Part shown: positions 1 through 11,134 of the stretch, one piece after another
Layout: each line of letters starts with the position of its first letter
Numbering within the stretch: position 1 is the stretch's first letter
Origin: Ptychodera flava
Taxonomy: Eukaryota > Hemichordata > Enteropneusta > Ptychoderidae
DNA: 64,000 bases
NCBI RefSeq assembly: GCF_041260155.1
Contig: NC_091932.1
Coordinates: 7,189,001 to 7,253,000, forward strand
Reading direction: 5' to 3'
The notes under the pieces: model-generated
What the model was told of the DNA's origin: nothing
The model's database searches: none
What the model saw: the letters and a program-made list of their open reading frames with translations, nothing else
Made by a program: the position numbers and the translations under genes

Positions 1-120
1 AGCACTGCTATTTTGATTTTCGTTCAAATCTGTTTGATGCTATATGGTAAAATTGTTTGAAAATGCCCTGCATGTAACTAAATGTCATAAAGCATGAACT
101 GTGAAGAGGCATGTAACAAA

Positions 121-250
121 AATATTATTGCCTGAATACATGGGTTTATGTGCCCTCGCAGCAGGAGACAATTTGCCCTCCTGGCGTCAGGCAAATTGTC
201 ACCTGCTCTAGGGCACATAAACCCACGTATTTAGGCAATAATATAATATT
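121..250. repeat. Hairpin MITE-like inverted repeat
   Basis: Two arms of about 55 bases are near-perfect reverse complements around a loop of about 11 bases. Each arm starts with AATATTATTGCC or a close variant and includes the shared block GGGTTTATGTGCCCT. The transcript would fold into one long hairpin. There is no coding content. The target duplication is unclear because the flanks are AT-rich. It is most likely a foldback MITE of an unknown DNA transposon family. Confidence 0.7.
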
Positions 251-1253
251 CACAGATTGGACAATATATTTGTCGCTAATGATATGTCCCTTTGATCAGG
301 TTTGCAAAATAGGAACTTTGTCTTTATATAAGATACAAGAACTCTCTCTTTATATAGATGTATAGGAATCCTTTTCAACAAAACAAAGTCAAGAAAGCAG
401 GACAGTGAATGATCCGAAAAATTCTTTATCAACTGGAAAATCTGTTAATTGACACTCATTTGAATATTAGTTTGTTAGCTTGATGATGAGAAAAAAGTCA
501 AAATTTATCTTGTGAAGAAGTTGTCTTTGTTTCTTGAACTGGTCATGTTAGGGTCATTCAAACTTGCATCCCAGATTTTAACTTCTGTGTTGTGTTTCTC
601 ATAGATGAAGCATACAGAGCTCTTGACACATACATGATGAAAGCACTGTCCAGGGTATCTACTGTAGTGGTATAGAAGCTGTACCAGTCTTCCTAGAAAC
701 GGTAGGTTCACAAACTGATTCTGACTGCTTTTCAAGTGTGTGCATCTAGCCTACAAAGACATCAGTTGTTGCCAGTGGCAGTGTATATGAAATTCTGCTG
801 AAATAATTTTGCTTTGGCATTGTCTGGTGGATTCCAAAGAAGTAATGAGAGATTTCACTACATGCCTACTTCATTATTAAGTACACAATATACTGGTCCC
901 TTGAGAAATCATTTTTCATTTGGGTGACAATGTTGTGTCTTATCATGTTTTAGTTACATGTTATCTAGTGCATGGATGTAGCAGAGCAGTCATTGACAGT
1001 GTTGGAAAGGTTTTCCTGATTACACAGTAAATTAATCTTCTTACCAATTACCTCCGTAGTTGATAAAATTGTATTTGTGAACCTACTATTGCTGTCACAG
1101 TATCCTTGAAAACATACTGGATTTTACCTATTATTATCTTGGCAACTTGCCAATGACCAAAGTAGTCAATGTCTAAACAGTAGGATATGAGTATGATGTG
1201 ATGTTTTCTGCTGTAATTTGTAATTATATGCAACATTATACTTTCATCTTCAG

Positions 1254-1375
1254 GTTACAATGCAGCTTTGGAGAAAGAGGATGTAAATGTTTTGCTACTA
1301 GAGGAAGATGTAGACCTGGCCTCATCATTTATCAGCACATCAATTGCTGTCCTGCATGAAGTCTACAGCGCTTCT
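1254..1375 (+). CDS. TRIP12-like E3 ligase, ARM-repeat exon
   Basis: The exon lies between a polypyrimidine/AG acceptor (TTCATCTTCAG) and a perfect GTAAGT donor. It encodes YNAALEKEDVNVLLLEED... and ends ...VLHEVYSAS at phase 0. The next exon (4003) starts at phase 0 and continues [16 protein letters not shown]. The join resembles the ARM-repeat part of vertebrate TRIP12 (recalled as ...[21 protein letters not shown]). TRIP12 is a HECT-type ubiquitin ligase that binds substrates through WWE and ARM regions. The exon is 122 bp with an open frame throughout. The family assignment rests on recalled homology supported by several later exons. Confidence 0.7.
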
Positions 1376-1536
1376 GTAAGTATTGTTCTCTTTGAAAGAA
1401 GGATCCTGTGCAAATTCTTTTCCTGTCCATCAATGGTTTCTAATGAAGCATGTCAATCAGCCCCACTCATTTCAATAGCACCGCTGCCACCAATATGTCA
1501 TGTGATGTGGTCGAGTGGTAGTTTAGTCGTGATTGT

Positions 1537-3454
1537 TAGTCCCCACGGACACCGTCCGGGGGGACTTATAGGTTTGGTCATGTCCGTCCGTCTGTCCGTC
1601 CATTCACACAGATATCTCAGAGATGCCTGGAGCAATTTCATCTGTACAAGGATTACTTCATATGTCATACAGATGACATTGATTTGTTTTCTGATACGAT
1701 CCAATATGGCCACCAGGCGGCCATTTTATTACGATTTTTTCATGTACAGAGCCATAACTCAGGCATGTTTCAACCGATTTTATTTAAAGTTGGTACAAGG
1801 ACATTGACCAATGTCATAGATATGCATATTGATTTGTTTTGTAATACGATCCAATATGGTCGCCAGGCGGCCATTTTGTTACGATTTTTTCATGTGCAGA
1901 GCCATAACTCAGGCATATGTCACCCAATTTTATTCAAAGTTTGTACAAGGACATTGACCAATGTCATAAATATGCACGTCAATTTGTTTGTGATAAGATC
2001 CAATATGGCCGCCAGGCGGCCATTTTGTTACGATTTTTTCATGTACAGAGCCATAACTCAGGCATTTCTCAACCGATTTTATTCAAATTTGGTACTAGGA
2101 CATTGACCTACCGGTATGTCATATATATGCATGTGGATTTGTTTTGTGATACGATCCAAAATGGCCACCAGGCGGCCATTTTATTACGATTTTCATGTAC
2201 AGCGCCATAACTCAGACATGTTTCAACCGATTTTATTCAAAGTTGGTACAAGGACATTGAACAATGTTTATAGATATGCACGTCAATTTGTTTGTGATAT
2301 GATCCAATATGGCTGCTGTGAGGCCATTTTGTTACGATTTTTTCGTGTACAGAGCCATAATTCAGGCATATCTCAAATGATTGTATTCAAAGTTGGTACA
2401 AGGACATTAACCTATGTCATTTGATTTGTTTTGTGATACAATCCAATATGGCCGCCGTGTGGCAATTTTTTTTTTCAATTTTCCATGTCCTGAACCATAA
2501 CTCAGACATGTATCAAGCAAATTTATTCAAAGTTGGTACAAGGTCATTGACTTATAGTATACCGGTACATATGTACTTCGATTTGTTTCTCGGTATGGTT
2601 CGATATGGCCACATGGTGGCAATTTTGTTATGGTCTTTTTCATGTCGAGAGCCATCACTCTGGCAAGTCTCAACTGATTTTATTCAAAGTTTGTACCTGG
2701 ACATTGACTTATGTCATACATATACGTGTTGATTTTTTAAACAGTAAGATCAAATATTGCTGCGTGGCGGCGATTTTGTTACGATTTTCTCATATACTGA
2801 GCCATAACTCAGACATATTTCCACCAGTATCATTCAAAGCTGGTACAAGGAGATTGACATATTCATACATGCTCGTCAATTTGTTTCCTGTCATGTAGCA
2901 GTATCATGTCAATTATTAAAGTTTCATAATTAGGCTGATATGTCAAGAAATACTGCATCAAATTTCATGAAACTTTGTACAGATGTTAAGCTCACATTGC
3001 TTTTACAGTGAAAAAGACATTTATCAGTGTCATTTTAATTAATTTGTAATTGCATATGTAATGAACTTTCCTAGTTAGGGTGATATATCCGCAAATACAA
3101 CGTCGAATTTGATGAAATACAGATGTTGGTCTCATAGTGTTGTAAATACTGCATTAAACTTTATGAAATATGGTACCGGTGATAATCTATTAGTGTTAGG
3201 ATAGTATGAAAAAATGTTTTGCAACATCCTGTCAACTAATTCCCAGTTGACTCATTTAATGACCTTTAGGATAGTGGCCTAGCTATATTGGTTTTATGTT
3301 TTCATCACCATGGAACTCATTCTTGGCCATTGAGTGCCATCTGTATCAAAGTATTTTTATCACAGACCTAATGAAGAGGACTCTATCCTCTCTGAGGATC
3401 TGTAATCAAAGTACCCATTAACAAGTGGGGACTGTGTCATCAACGATGACTTGT
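1537..3454 (+). mobile_element. Helitron2/Helentron-like non-autonomous element, copy A
   Basis: The element starts TAGTCCCCACGG and has a short (GTCC)n tract near 1590. It then carries 8-9 tandem units of ~150 bp (about 1600-2890) and a ~560-bp single-copy tail. It ends with GTGGGGACT, the hairpin GTCATCAACGATGAC and TTGT. The 5' terminal AGTCCCCAC is repeated inverted about 30 bases inside the 3' end, an asymmetric terminal inverted repeat as described for Helentrons and HINEs. The flanks read ...GATTGT|T..., so it lies between T and T without a clear duplication. It sits in an intron of the TRIP12-like gene. There is no transposase or helicase, so it is non-autonomous. The class is inferred from structure. 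Confidence 0.75.
1600..2890 (+). repeat. 150-bp tandem array inside copy A
   Basis: There are eight to nine units of 149-150 bp. Each includes a block like CAGAGCCATAACTCAGGCAT, then TTCAAAGTTGGTACAAGGAC, then an imperfect palindrome ATGGCCGCCAGGCGGCCAT. Units become more diverged towards the 3' side. The same order of diverged units occurs in copy B, so the array was copied as a block. The open frames that run through it follow from a period divisible by three. Confidence 0.9.
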
Positions 3455-4002
3455 TTAGTATGTATATAGTTCATGGTTGTCGGTGCTATTCCACCTTACT
3501 CGTATAAGGGGCCATGCAGTAATAACGTACATATACAGGCGAGTGGTACACCATGATTCAGTTAGTTTAATCTCTGTACTTCTGCATAATTACAATATCA
3601 AGAAAGGTCAGCTGTCTACAAAGACATGGTCCACCACAGTCAAACAGACTGGACAAGAATTCTCACAGAAGTCAATAAGTCTAGGTCTCAGAGCGTCTAC
3701 ATCTCTGTGTCTAGACTGTTGTTGTGTGTTCCCATATCAAAGCCAAACATCTGTATTGCTGATGTTGACTTAATATGTTTGAGGCAATTAATATGCTCCA
3801 TCAGTCATTATTTCGTTCTGCCAATTAACTCTGATAATTTCAGCATATAGTTTGCAGCAATCATATCTCAGTGCCAAAGCATACCAATACACCCTGCATA
3901 TTTTCCTTGAAAATTGAAATGTTAGGATAATATTTTCACCATTGGTTGTCAGGGTAAGTGTTTGATTGTATCTGACTGGTGTTTTTTTTCATATCTTGAC
4001 AG

Positions 4003-4079
4003 GTGGGACCAGCAGTAGTGAGACACAAGTGCCTTAGAGCAGTTCTGAGGACGATATATTTTTCAAGTCCAGATTCACT
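4003..4079 (+). CDS. TRIP12-like E3 ligase, ARM-repeat exon
   Basis: The acceptor ATATCTTGACAG is followed by codons for [25 protein letters not shown], in phase with the exon ending at 1375. This matches the TRIP12 ARM segment around [14 protein letters not shown]. The donor is uncertain. ACT|GTAAAC at 4080 would end the exon just before an in-frame TAA (4081-4083). A stronger-looking donor at 4113 (CAG|GTAAGA) would include that stop. Either the weaker donor is used or one splice form truncates the protein. The next expected conserved segment (recalled as KIVVGALQMAEILMQ in vertebrates) was not found nearby. Confidence 0.65.
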
Positions 4080-4189
4080 GTAAACCGTCTATAAAAGTCC
4101 TAATGTTTCCAGGTAAGAGGACACACTCCCTCTGTAGCTAGTCATGGCATGAAGTGATAGCCAAAATAAGATATCACCATATACTTATC

Positions 4190-4390
4190 CTCTGCTAATT
4201 ATTTAAGCAATAATGTACCCCCTCCCAGCCCATAATGGACAAAAAACAAACTTTGCACAACATAGTATGAGGTGAAGCCGAGTACATTATGAAGTGCAAA
4301 GTTTGCTTGAGTCGATTATGGGCCGGGATGGGGTATATTATTGCTATTATTTTATAGTTTTGGCAATGCCAGTAAATTTGTAGATGTAGA
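4190..4390. repeat. Hairpin MITE family, short copy
   Basis: The inverted arms are AGCAATAATGTACCCCCTCC...CCCATAATGG on the left and the reverse complement, with about 15% mismatch, at about 4310-4345. A flanking block (TTTTGGCAATGCCAGTAAAT) is shared with a second copy near 5840. It has no coding potential and is read as a non-autonomous DNA element. Confidence 0.6.
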
Positions 4391-5439
4391 AAATGAATGA
4401 AAAAGGAAACGTAAACTGAGTTTGAAGCCAGTGAGCATCTGAGCATCGTCCGACATGATAGGCCCGAATCTGTATACCATATACATTTACACACACTCCA
4501 CACTGCACTGCACACACCCGTTCAACACACAAAAAATGAGCTGCATATTCATGGGTAAATTTGGACATAAGAAAACAATGTGTTTTCGAAGGCAGTGAAA
4601 AGAAATTGCATCCCTACTGTCTATATTGAACTTGAAACATTAACTTTCAATATCATGTCATTCAAAAAGCTGCAACACGTGAAATCCCTACATGAAGAAA
4701 ACGGAATGTTCGTGGATCAACATCAACACCTGTTGCAGCGAGCTGTATATGGTATCAGCTGATCGATACAATCAGTATACGTCGATAGTAGTATAACATT
4801 CAATGGCAATTAATTTCAACAGAGTTTAACAATGTTATTCAAATGTTTAAATTTCATTTAAAATTGTGTCTATAAATTTAAATTTTAGATGGCTTCTTGA
4901 GAAGAGCTATTGCATTTTGCAGAATGGGAAACTTGACATAGACAGGTGCTTGAAAGGTTACTGTTGACAAAAACATATACGGTACTGGAGGGTCTTCGTC
5001 AGGAACTACAGTTGAAATCAATGATTAAAGTTGTCACTGATTACAGTCGGCAGGTGTATCAGAAATAGGTAGCTGAGATTTAGAGCAATGGAGAGCCCAT
5101 GGTGGTCGTGATTATTGGTCGTAACTGACCTTTGACCGAGACTTTGAATGGCTCCATAGTCATTTCTGTAGACACTACCAGTTAAGGTTGATGACAGCTG
5201 CCGTTGTTGCTGAGCACAAGCCAGACAGAGCAAATGACAAGTGCGTGTGGAAGGACTAAAATTGATAAATCGTACAGTTAGGCAAATTTATTATCGATAT
5301 TGTGCACCATTATCAAGATTTATCATTTTTATTTGTTACGTGGTTTACCCCATAATTTTCCTCCTTTTTAAATGCCCAGTCCTTTATTCATTTACAAACA
5401 AAAATCATGTATTGTTATGCTTAAATTATCAGTAATAAT

Positions 5440-5895
5440 CAGGCGCTCTGACATCACAAAATTCACTGATATTGTCAAAGCTGTAATATAATTGTATATA
5501 TTTAAGTAATGTTGCACCCCCCTCCTGGCCCATAATGGATTAAGTAAACTTTGCAAGACATGATGTAGAAGCAGCGATGCAGAAAATAGCTGACAGCCGG
5601 CAAAAACAACCAAATGTAAGCTAAAATTTGCCAGCTGTGAACATTGAGTTTTAGTAAAAAATCAGGACATTTTGCTCAAACTTTATGTGAACATACTCTA
5701 CTTGTTACCGCCTGTATACTTTTATTTTTGACACCTGTAACCAACATTTTCTACATCCCTGAGAAGGCAAAACCAGTTACATATGGAGAGCAAAGTTTGC
5801 GTGAATCCATTATGGGATGGGAGGTTGTACATTATTGCACTATTATTTTATAGTTTGGCAGTGCCAGTGAATTAGCTGATGTAGGAAACATCTGG
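5440..5895. repeat. Hairpin MITE family, longer copy
   Basis: The left arm (ACATCACAAAATTCACTGAT ... GGCCCATAATGGATT) and the right arm (ATCCATTATGGGATGGGAGG ... GGCAGTGCCAGTGAAT) are inverted copies over roughly 100 bases each. They enclose about 240 bases. The arms are related to the copy at 4190-4390. A further solo left-arm fragment (GGCATCACAAAGTTCACTGG) lies at about 5945-5990. Confidence 0.6.
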
Positions 5896-6770
5896 GGTAA
5901 CAATACTGAATGATTGGATACAATATAAGTAATAAACTGGGGGATGGCATCACAAAGTTCACTGGTATCCACAAAGCTGTAATATTATTTGTTGGTGTCT
6001 TTTCTGAGAAAGACCATTTTTTAAAGTGTAGCTGAAAACAGAAATAAGTGGTCACAAGAATGTAGTTGCCAGCCTATACCACAGAAAGTCAGTGTTGCAG
6101 CCAGGAATTTGAAACCAACCTGGGACACTGTATCCCACTACTTTTTATTTTGGGGGACATGTTGCACATTTTTGGCGACAACATGCATCAGTTATCAGTC
6201 AAATTTTGTATTATTTTGTAACAAATTAGTTTCACAGAACAAACTAGTGGGACTGTATCGGTGTGCTTGAATTTCAGGCTATCGTACCAGTACACCTATC
6301 TGCCACCAATTAGAGCTCAGTCAGACTACAAGCAAGTTATGATATCAAGTGCAGCATTTTAATTACTTTTAATTATTGCTCCAAAGTACATATTAAGTAT
6401 AAGCTTCAAAATAATCACACCAAGCAAAGTCATTGCAGTATACTAGAATGCAGGTCAACGGGTGCCGCTTTGGGGAGCCATATGATACCGGGTGACACAC
6501 TGCTGGTAGTAACTGTGTTTTGCCAACATTTTGGAACATTGGCAATATCTATTGTACCCACATACCGGTATCAGCCTCAAGTCATGCATGTTTCACTACC
6601 ACCACATAATTGTGGAAGTATATGGTAAGAGTTACTGAGGTACTGTAACAAACAGCTGAGTATGATTTGTCTGTTGTACCGGTACTTGCAGGTGTTATGC
6701 ATCAAGTGAAACATTGGCAGAGTCTGATTGAGATCAGCTTTCCCCGCAGAAAGACACTGATGTAGCTAAG

Positions 6771-6840
6771 ACATCAATAAAGATCTCTTGTCTCCTACTC
6801 TGGATGACTCCATAATACAAGATCCTCTTGGCCACGGCGG
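6771..6840 (+). CDS. TRIP12-like E3 ligase, linker exon
   Basis: The open frame reads ...INKDLLSPTLDDSIIQDPLGHG and ends at a perfect GTGAGT donor (6841) in phase 2. The exon starting at 7769 supplies the missing base and continues GQLSDVVKRKIPP. The join resembles the TRIP12 stretch recalled as ...SPQGRLSDVLKRKRLP. The 5' border is uncertain. A good acceptor (CCCCGCAG) lies at 6742-6749, but this frame has a TAA at 6767-6769, so a nearer AG such as 6769-6770 is needed. Confidence 0.5.
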
Positions 6841-7030
6841 GTGAGTTACCAAGGCTTTGTTGCTTCTCTTACAAGGCCAATGTCATTATGACTAGTCCAC
6901 CATGGATTGTTGAAGATCCAAATTACTGTGCTGAAAGTACAAGGCATAATAATTGTAGCTCAGACCAGGATTCATACACCATCAAGATATTATTATTCAG
7001 GAACATAAACACAAACATTGATATGTCTAC

Positions 7031-7092
7031 TTTGACCGTACATTAATGATCAAACATTGATATGTCTACTTTGATTGTACATTAATGATCTA
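7031..7092 (+). repeat. Two-copy tandem duplication, ~37 bp
   Basis: ATTGATATGTCTACTTTGA(C/T) followed by GTACATTAATGATC occurs twice in a row with one or two differences. It is a recent local duplication in an intron. Confidence 0.75.
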
Positions 7093-7768
7093 GATCTTAA
7101 TACTGATTTACTGTTGCCAAAATTCACTGACTCTCAAAAGGTTAATTATATTCCTGACAAATAACTAGAGGAAGTCCACTATACAAAACTAATCAAAAGT
7201 AAATTTTATATTTGACCCTACCTCCCCTATTTTCCTCAGCAGAGGTGCTACTTTTCTTTAGAAAACAACAAAGTTATACCTTAGTACCAGGCCAATATGT
7301 GGTGGTATAGGGTTTACAGCTGCAGTACAGAATTTAATTTTACATCACACTCTGTCCATTCACATTTCGTCTTCAGTTTAGCAACACCTTTTGATGGTTT
7401 GTCTTCAATTCACGAAGGTTAGTATGCACCTCAGGGACATGATATTTGGACTGTCAAACTTTATAAAGTTTTTTACTGTAACAAACAGCTAAGTATGATT
7501 TGAACTTTATCTGGCAAACTTTATAACACACTATAATACACTAGAGATGTGACAGCCATTTTTAATTTCAAGAATCAGTAAGTATTTGGTTCTGTTGTAC
7601 CAACCTTTGCACCGTCGCCCATAACTTTTATTTTTATTGAAAAAGTGAATGAGTTTTTTGAGTACATAAAATTTGAGCAAAAGTTAAGTGTTTCAATTTC
7701 AAAGCACATACTATTGTAAGTAAGCCAGTGATAATTTGAGCTAATGTTTGTAATTGCTTTCAATGTAG

Positions 7769-7920
7769 TCAACTGAGTGATGTTGTCAAGAGGAAAATAC
7801 CGCCACAGAGAACCAGTGAAAGGAAGAGTGAATACACTGCACCGGATGAACTGGCCACTCCAACTGGTGCCTATGATAGTCCAGACCCATCTTGGAAAAT
7901 TTCACTACCTTTTGAATCAG
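7769..7920 (+). CDS. TRIP12-like E3 ligase, basic linker exon
   Basis: The acceptor TTTCAATGTAG precedes codons for QLSDVVKRKIPPQRTSERKSEY and on to ...SWKISLPFES. The exon ends TCAG|GTAGAT in phase 1. LSDVVKRK followed by a lysine/arginine-rich run matches the region after the ARM repeats in TRIP12 (recalled as RLSDVLKRKRLPKRGP). The phase fits the exon ending at 6840. Reading past the donor gives a stop within about 20 codons. A second donor (CCAG|GTATGC at 7995) exists. In another frame the bases before it read AATERSTPTMKGKAAP, so the 3' border could differ or a frameshift may exist here. Confidence 0.6.
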
Positions 7921-8637
7921 GTAGATCCTTTCCTGTGTCTGCAGCGCTGCAACTGAGAGATCAACACCAACAATGAAAGGCAAAGCTGCACCAGGTATGC
8001 TTCACATGTACGCACTGCTTATTACCAGCAATCATTGTTATTAGACGCTGTCAGTGCAGTATAGTGGTTAACACAGGTGCTGCCAAAGAAGCTGTTCGTG
8101 CAAAAAAGATGATTGATTGTGAGCAGTTTTTCAGCGTGCTGGCAATTCTGAAAAATTAATTAGTGGCAGGGAGAAAAGTCAATATTTACAGTGGGCAGGG
8201 AAGAAATTTCAGTTTTTACAGTGAGAGGTAAGAAAATTTCTAGCAGTAGGTACTGGAAAATAGGTTTCAGTCCAAGATCAACATTAGTTTGCTCCTGTCC
8301 TTTTTGAAAAAATAAATTATGTAATCTTATAAATAAAAATGGGCGGGAGTTTCAGTATTGATGTAGGGAGTGAGCAGACCATAGATACTAGAGGACAGTG
8401 GGCATCAAAATTCAGTGGGAAGGCATATTTCCCACTCACGCCGATGGGAGGGCTGTTACAAACAGCTCTACTTTCTCCTCCAGGTTGCTTACTTTGTAGT
8501 TCCGGTCAGTGTGTTACTCATTGTGCTATTGGATATTGTTTTGCATGTGGAATTAAAGGCTGTTTATCATCCAATCAGAGCTCCTGTAATATTTCTGAGA
8601 TTTCTGATTTCTGCAAAATTGATCCCCGGTGACCCTC

Positions 8638-8680
8638 AAGTGTGGGATCGATTTTTCCCACACCGTTGATCCCACACTCC
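8638..8680. repeat. Short inverted repeat
   Basis: AGTGTGGGATC and GATCCCACACT flank about 18 bases that include TTTTTCCCACACC. It is a perfect 11-bp stem in an intron. Its function is unknown; it may be part of a larger degraded MITE between about 8385 and 8720. Confidence 0.5.
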
Positions 8681-8767
8681 CAGTGGCCAGGGAATTTTGA
8701 GAATGCACATTCCCATAAAAACATAGAAAAACATCCTAACGTTTAACTGCTTTTCCCTTGATTTCAG

Positions 8768-8848
8768 GTCCCTGATAACATTTCCACATTCCAGTCAACA
8801 GACCTTACAACACCTCCACCATTCCAGCAAATTGTGCAGAAACTTCAG
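8768..8848 (+). CDS. TRIP12-like gene, short exon
   Basis: The acceptor TTGATTTCAG and the donor CAG|GTATGT enclose 27 open codons, VPDNISTFQSTDLTTPPPFQ then QIVQKLQ, at phase 0 on both sides. It may correspond to the TRIP12 segment before the CLSQMEQF motif (recalled as NAPLLALVHKMNN), but the likeness is weak. Its place in the gene is inferred from strand, position and clean borders. The following exon (12846) starts in phase 1, so at least one exon between them is unaccounted for. Confidence 0.45.
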
Positions 8849-8881
8849 GTATGTGCCAGTCATCTTGAACAATATTCCCTT

Positions 8882-9197
8882 TCAAAGTTCATGACCTTCC
8901 AGGCTGCATAAGTCTCCTATGCAATATCAACAGTAACTGTGATGTACCAATTGCAGCAAAGTTCATGACCTTCAAGGCTGTATAAGTCTCCGATGCAATA
9001 TCAACAGTAACTGTGATGTACCAACAAGGTCTGGCAGCAAAGTTTCATGACCTTCAAGGCTGTATAGTCTCCTCTGCAATGTCAACAGTAACTGTGATGT
9101 ACCAAGGTCTGGCAGCAAAGTTCATGACCTTCAAGGCTGTATAAGTCTCCTATGCAATATCAACAGTAACTGTGTTGTACCAAGGTCTGGCAGCAAA
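8882..9197 (+). repeat. Four-copy tandem repeat, ~74-81 bp
   Basis: Four units begin AAAGTTCATGACCTTC and contain GCAATATCAACAGTAACTGT and a GGTCTGGCAGC end. They differ by small indels and a few substitutions. It is an intronic minisatellite starting about 35 bases after the exon ending at 8848. Confidence 0.85.
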
Positions 9198-9699
9198 ATA
9201 TAACACCCTGTACCACCGTGGTGTGGCCCAACCCTATTGTTTTCAATGGTGAGTGTGATCATGTATACTGTGAATAGTTACTACCGTACACACTGCCGGC
9301 AGCACCACTATCAATGAGCATTGACACACAAGAACAATACACATCTATCGTATGATCAATTTTGTCATGAGCAAAAATAGAAAGGAGGATGTAGAAACAA
9401 ACTTGTCATTAAAAAAGCATTCATATCTATACATCTCTTTGTACCTGTTTAAAATTAAACTAAAAAGCACATTTTATCATACCCTGATTTTTCAATAGCA
9501 TGATTTTACCCATGGGTTTTGTCCCAGCAAGCAAAAGACAGGGACTTGTGTCTTCCCTTACGAAAAAATATGGCTTCTGGCACATAGTTGTGCATGCTAA
9601 CCCACAATAGTTGTGGATACCAAGCTGCAACTGTTTGTGGCTTATAAGCAGGTTATTCATATTTTATCATGCAAAGATCTGTTCTGGCACAGTTTTGCG

Positions 9700-9815
9700 G
9701 CATACAGGCCGCTGTGATTGCAGACGATATGCCGCAAAAAAATGGGACGGGGCTTTTAGGGCATGAGAAGCCGCTGTGATTGCAGACAATATGCCACAAA
9801 AAATGGTGGGGTAAA
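9700..9815 (+). repeat. Two-copy tandem repeat with homopolymers nearby
   Basis: GCCGCTGTGATTGCAGAC(G/A)ATATGCC(G/A)C followed by an A-run occurs twice about 65 bases apart. A poly-C run lies at about 9857-9870 and a poly-A run at about 10126-10138. There is no coding signal. Confidence 0.6.
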
Positions 9816-10813
9816 AGGTTCATGGTAAAATGCTGCTATGCATGCTTCCTGTGCTACCCCCCCCCCCCCTCCCCAACCATACCTGCATTTGTACCTACCA
9901 GTTTTATACTAGCCAGGAGATTACCATACACTTCACATCTTCATTTGTTTTAAGGGACGTAGCTGTAACTTATGATGTTGTTCTTTTAACTTTTGTGCGT
10001 TGAGGTAACTTTTCACTTTACTCACTTGGCAAAATAGGCAAAATCAAGACACATAACAGTATAAAAATACTGCATAAAAATTAAGTTACAGCTACTGCCT
10101 TTTAAACCGCCGACTCACATATGCAAAAAAAAAAAAAACATTACCACATATCTTCACGATAATACCCCATTGTTTATTTTGATATGTAAAACAATGATGT
10201 TGGTACACTAGGCTGGACCACTAAGACATTAAAATAAAATCAAAATTCAATAATCTAATGAGGTTCATGTGAAAAACATAACAGAACACGTCTAAAAGTC
10301 TGCATTTGATTTTTCACATTATCCAAAGTTGTTTTCGATGCCATCCTAATGTTTACGATCTTGTTCTGAAACTTCAGATTGAATGTTCCTGTTGATCCAT
10401 TGGTCTGTTCAGCTTCATGGCCTTTGCCCATACACTGAGAATAAAAATGATAAATAACAGACAAGGATATTATTACATGTGCAAAGTGAAATTGCTTGTA
10501 TTTTGTCGACTACCCTTATTATATATTAATACAAAAATTCACGGAAAAGAGCATTCATGTGCTTGAAAGAAATTATAATAATTAATATTAAATAATTTAC
10601 CTAATGATACAAACTCATGACATATCTATACATTATGTTATTGTGATTACCAAATCATTGCTTTTCAGCCTCATTTCACTATTGCTGTTTTTGCAGCTTG
10701 TACTCTGAGTCGTGGATATGCCTATTGGTATTCATTGTTACACTAGCAGTTAGCCCACTAAGTTGTATTTTCGTCGTTCTTGCATTCGTAATTTTCAAAG
10801 CGTAATCTAACAA

Positions 10814-11134
10814 TGCGGACGATGCTGTGTGTTGGCCGCTACAGCTAACACACAGCATCGTACGCAGGGCTAGCGAGAGTTGCCGACATCGACGGTTATT
10901 TATGAGAAGTGAATAAAGGACTGGCATTTTTGGAAGCGATCGAGTAGCTGAGGTAGGTAGGGATACGACTTGGGCACATGAACGCTGAATTTCGGCAGTA
11001 ATTTGGCTTTTTACATCAAGTCCCAAAATGGATTTGAAGTCACCGACCCTACCTACGCTACGGGTCTGTGCAGGGCTGTGGTGAGCGGGACGATTAACTG
11101 TAGCGGAACACACAGCATCGCACGCGTAGGGCTA
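10814..11134 (-). mobile_element. MITE with TAGCCCTGCG termini, copy 1
   Basis: This is a reverse-oriented long copy of the element at 16273-16579. Shared blocks include GAGTTGCCGACATCGACGG, AAATTACTGCCGAAATTCAG (complement) and the end GTAGGGCTA. The left end is rearranged: the terminal motif appears twice, head to head, near 10820-10872. No clear target duplication is visible, so this copy is probably older or modified. Confidence 0.65.

Noticed and set aside
602-650. Possible exon DEAYRALDTYMMKALS after TTTCTCATAG
   Set aside because: The acceptor is good but the donor is weak and the phase cannot be tied to the exon at 1254. Not enough to call.
1268-1807. A 179-codon open frame starting in the 1254 exon
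   Set aside because: Only the first part (to 1375) is exon. The rest is intron and the 5' head and array of Helitron-like copy A, past a perfect GTAAGT donor.
1600-2890. Tandem array as a CRISPR
   Set aside because: Units are ~150 bases and fully repeated with no short-repeat/unique-spacer pattern. The genome is eukaryotic.
10679-11113. 144-codon minus-strand frame
   Set aside because: It overlaps the TAGCCCTGCG MITE copy 1 and is not conserved as open in copy 3.
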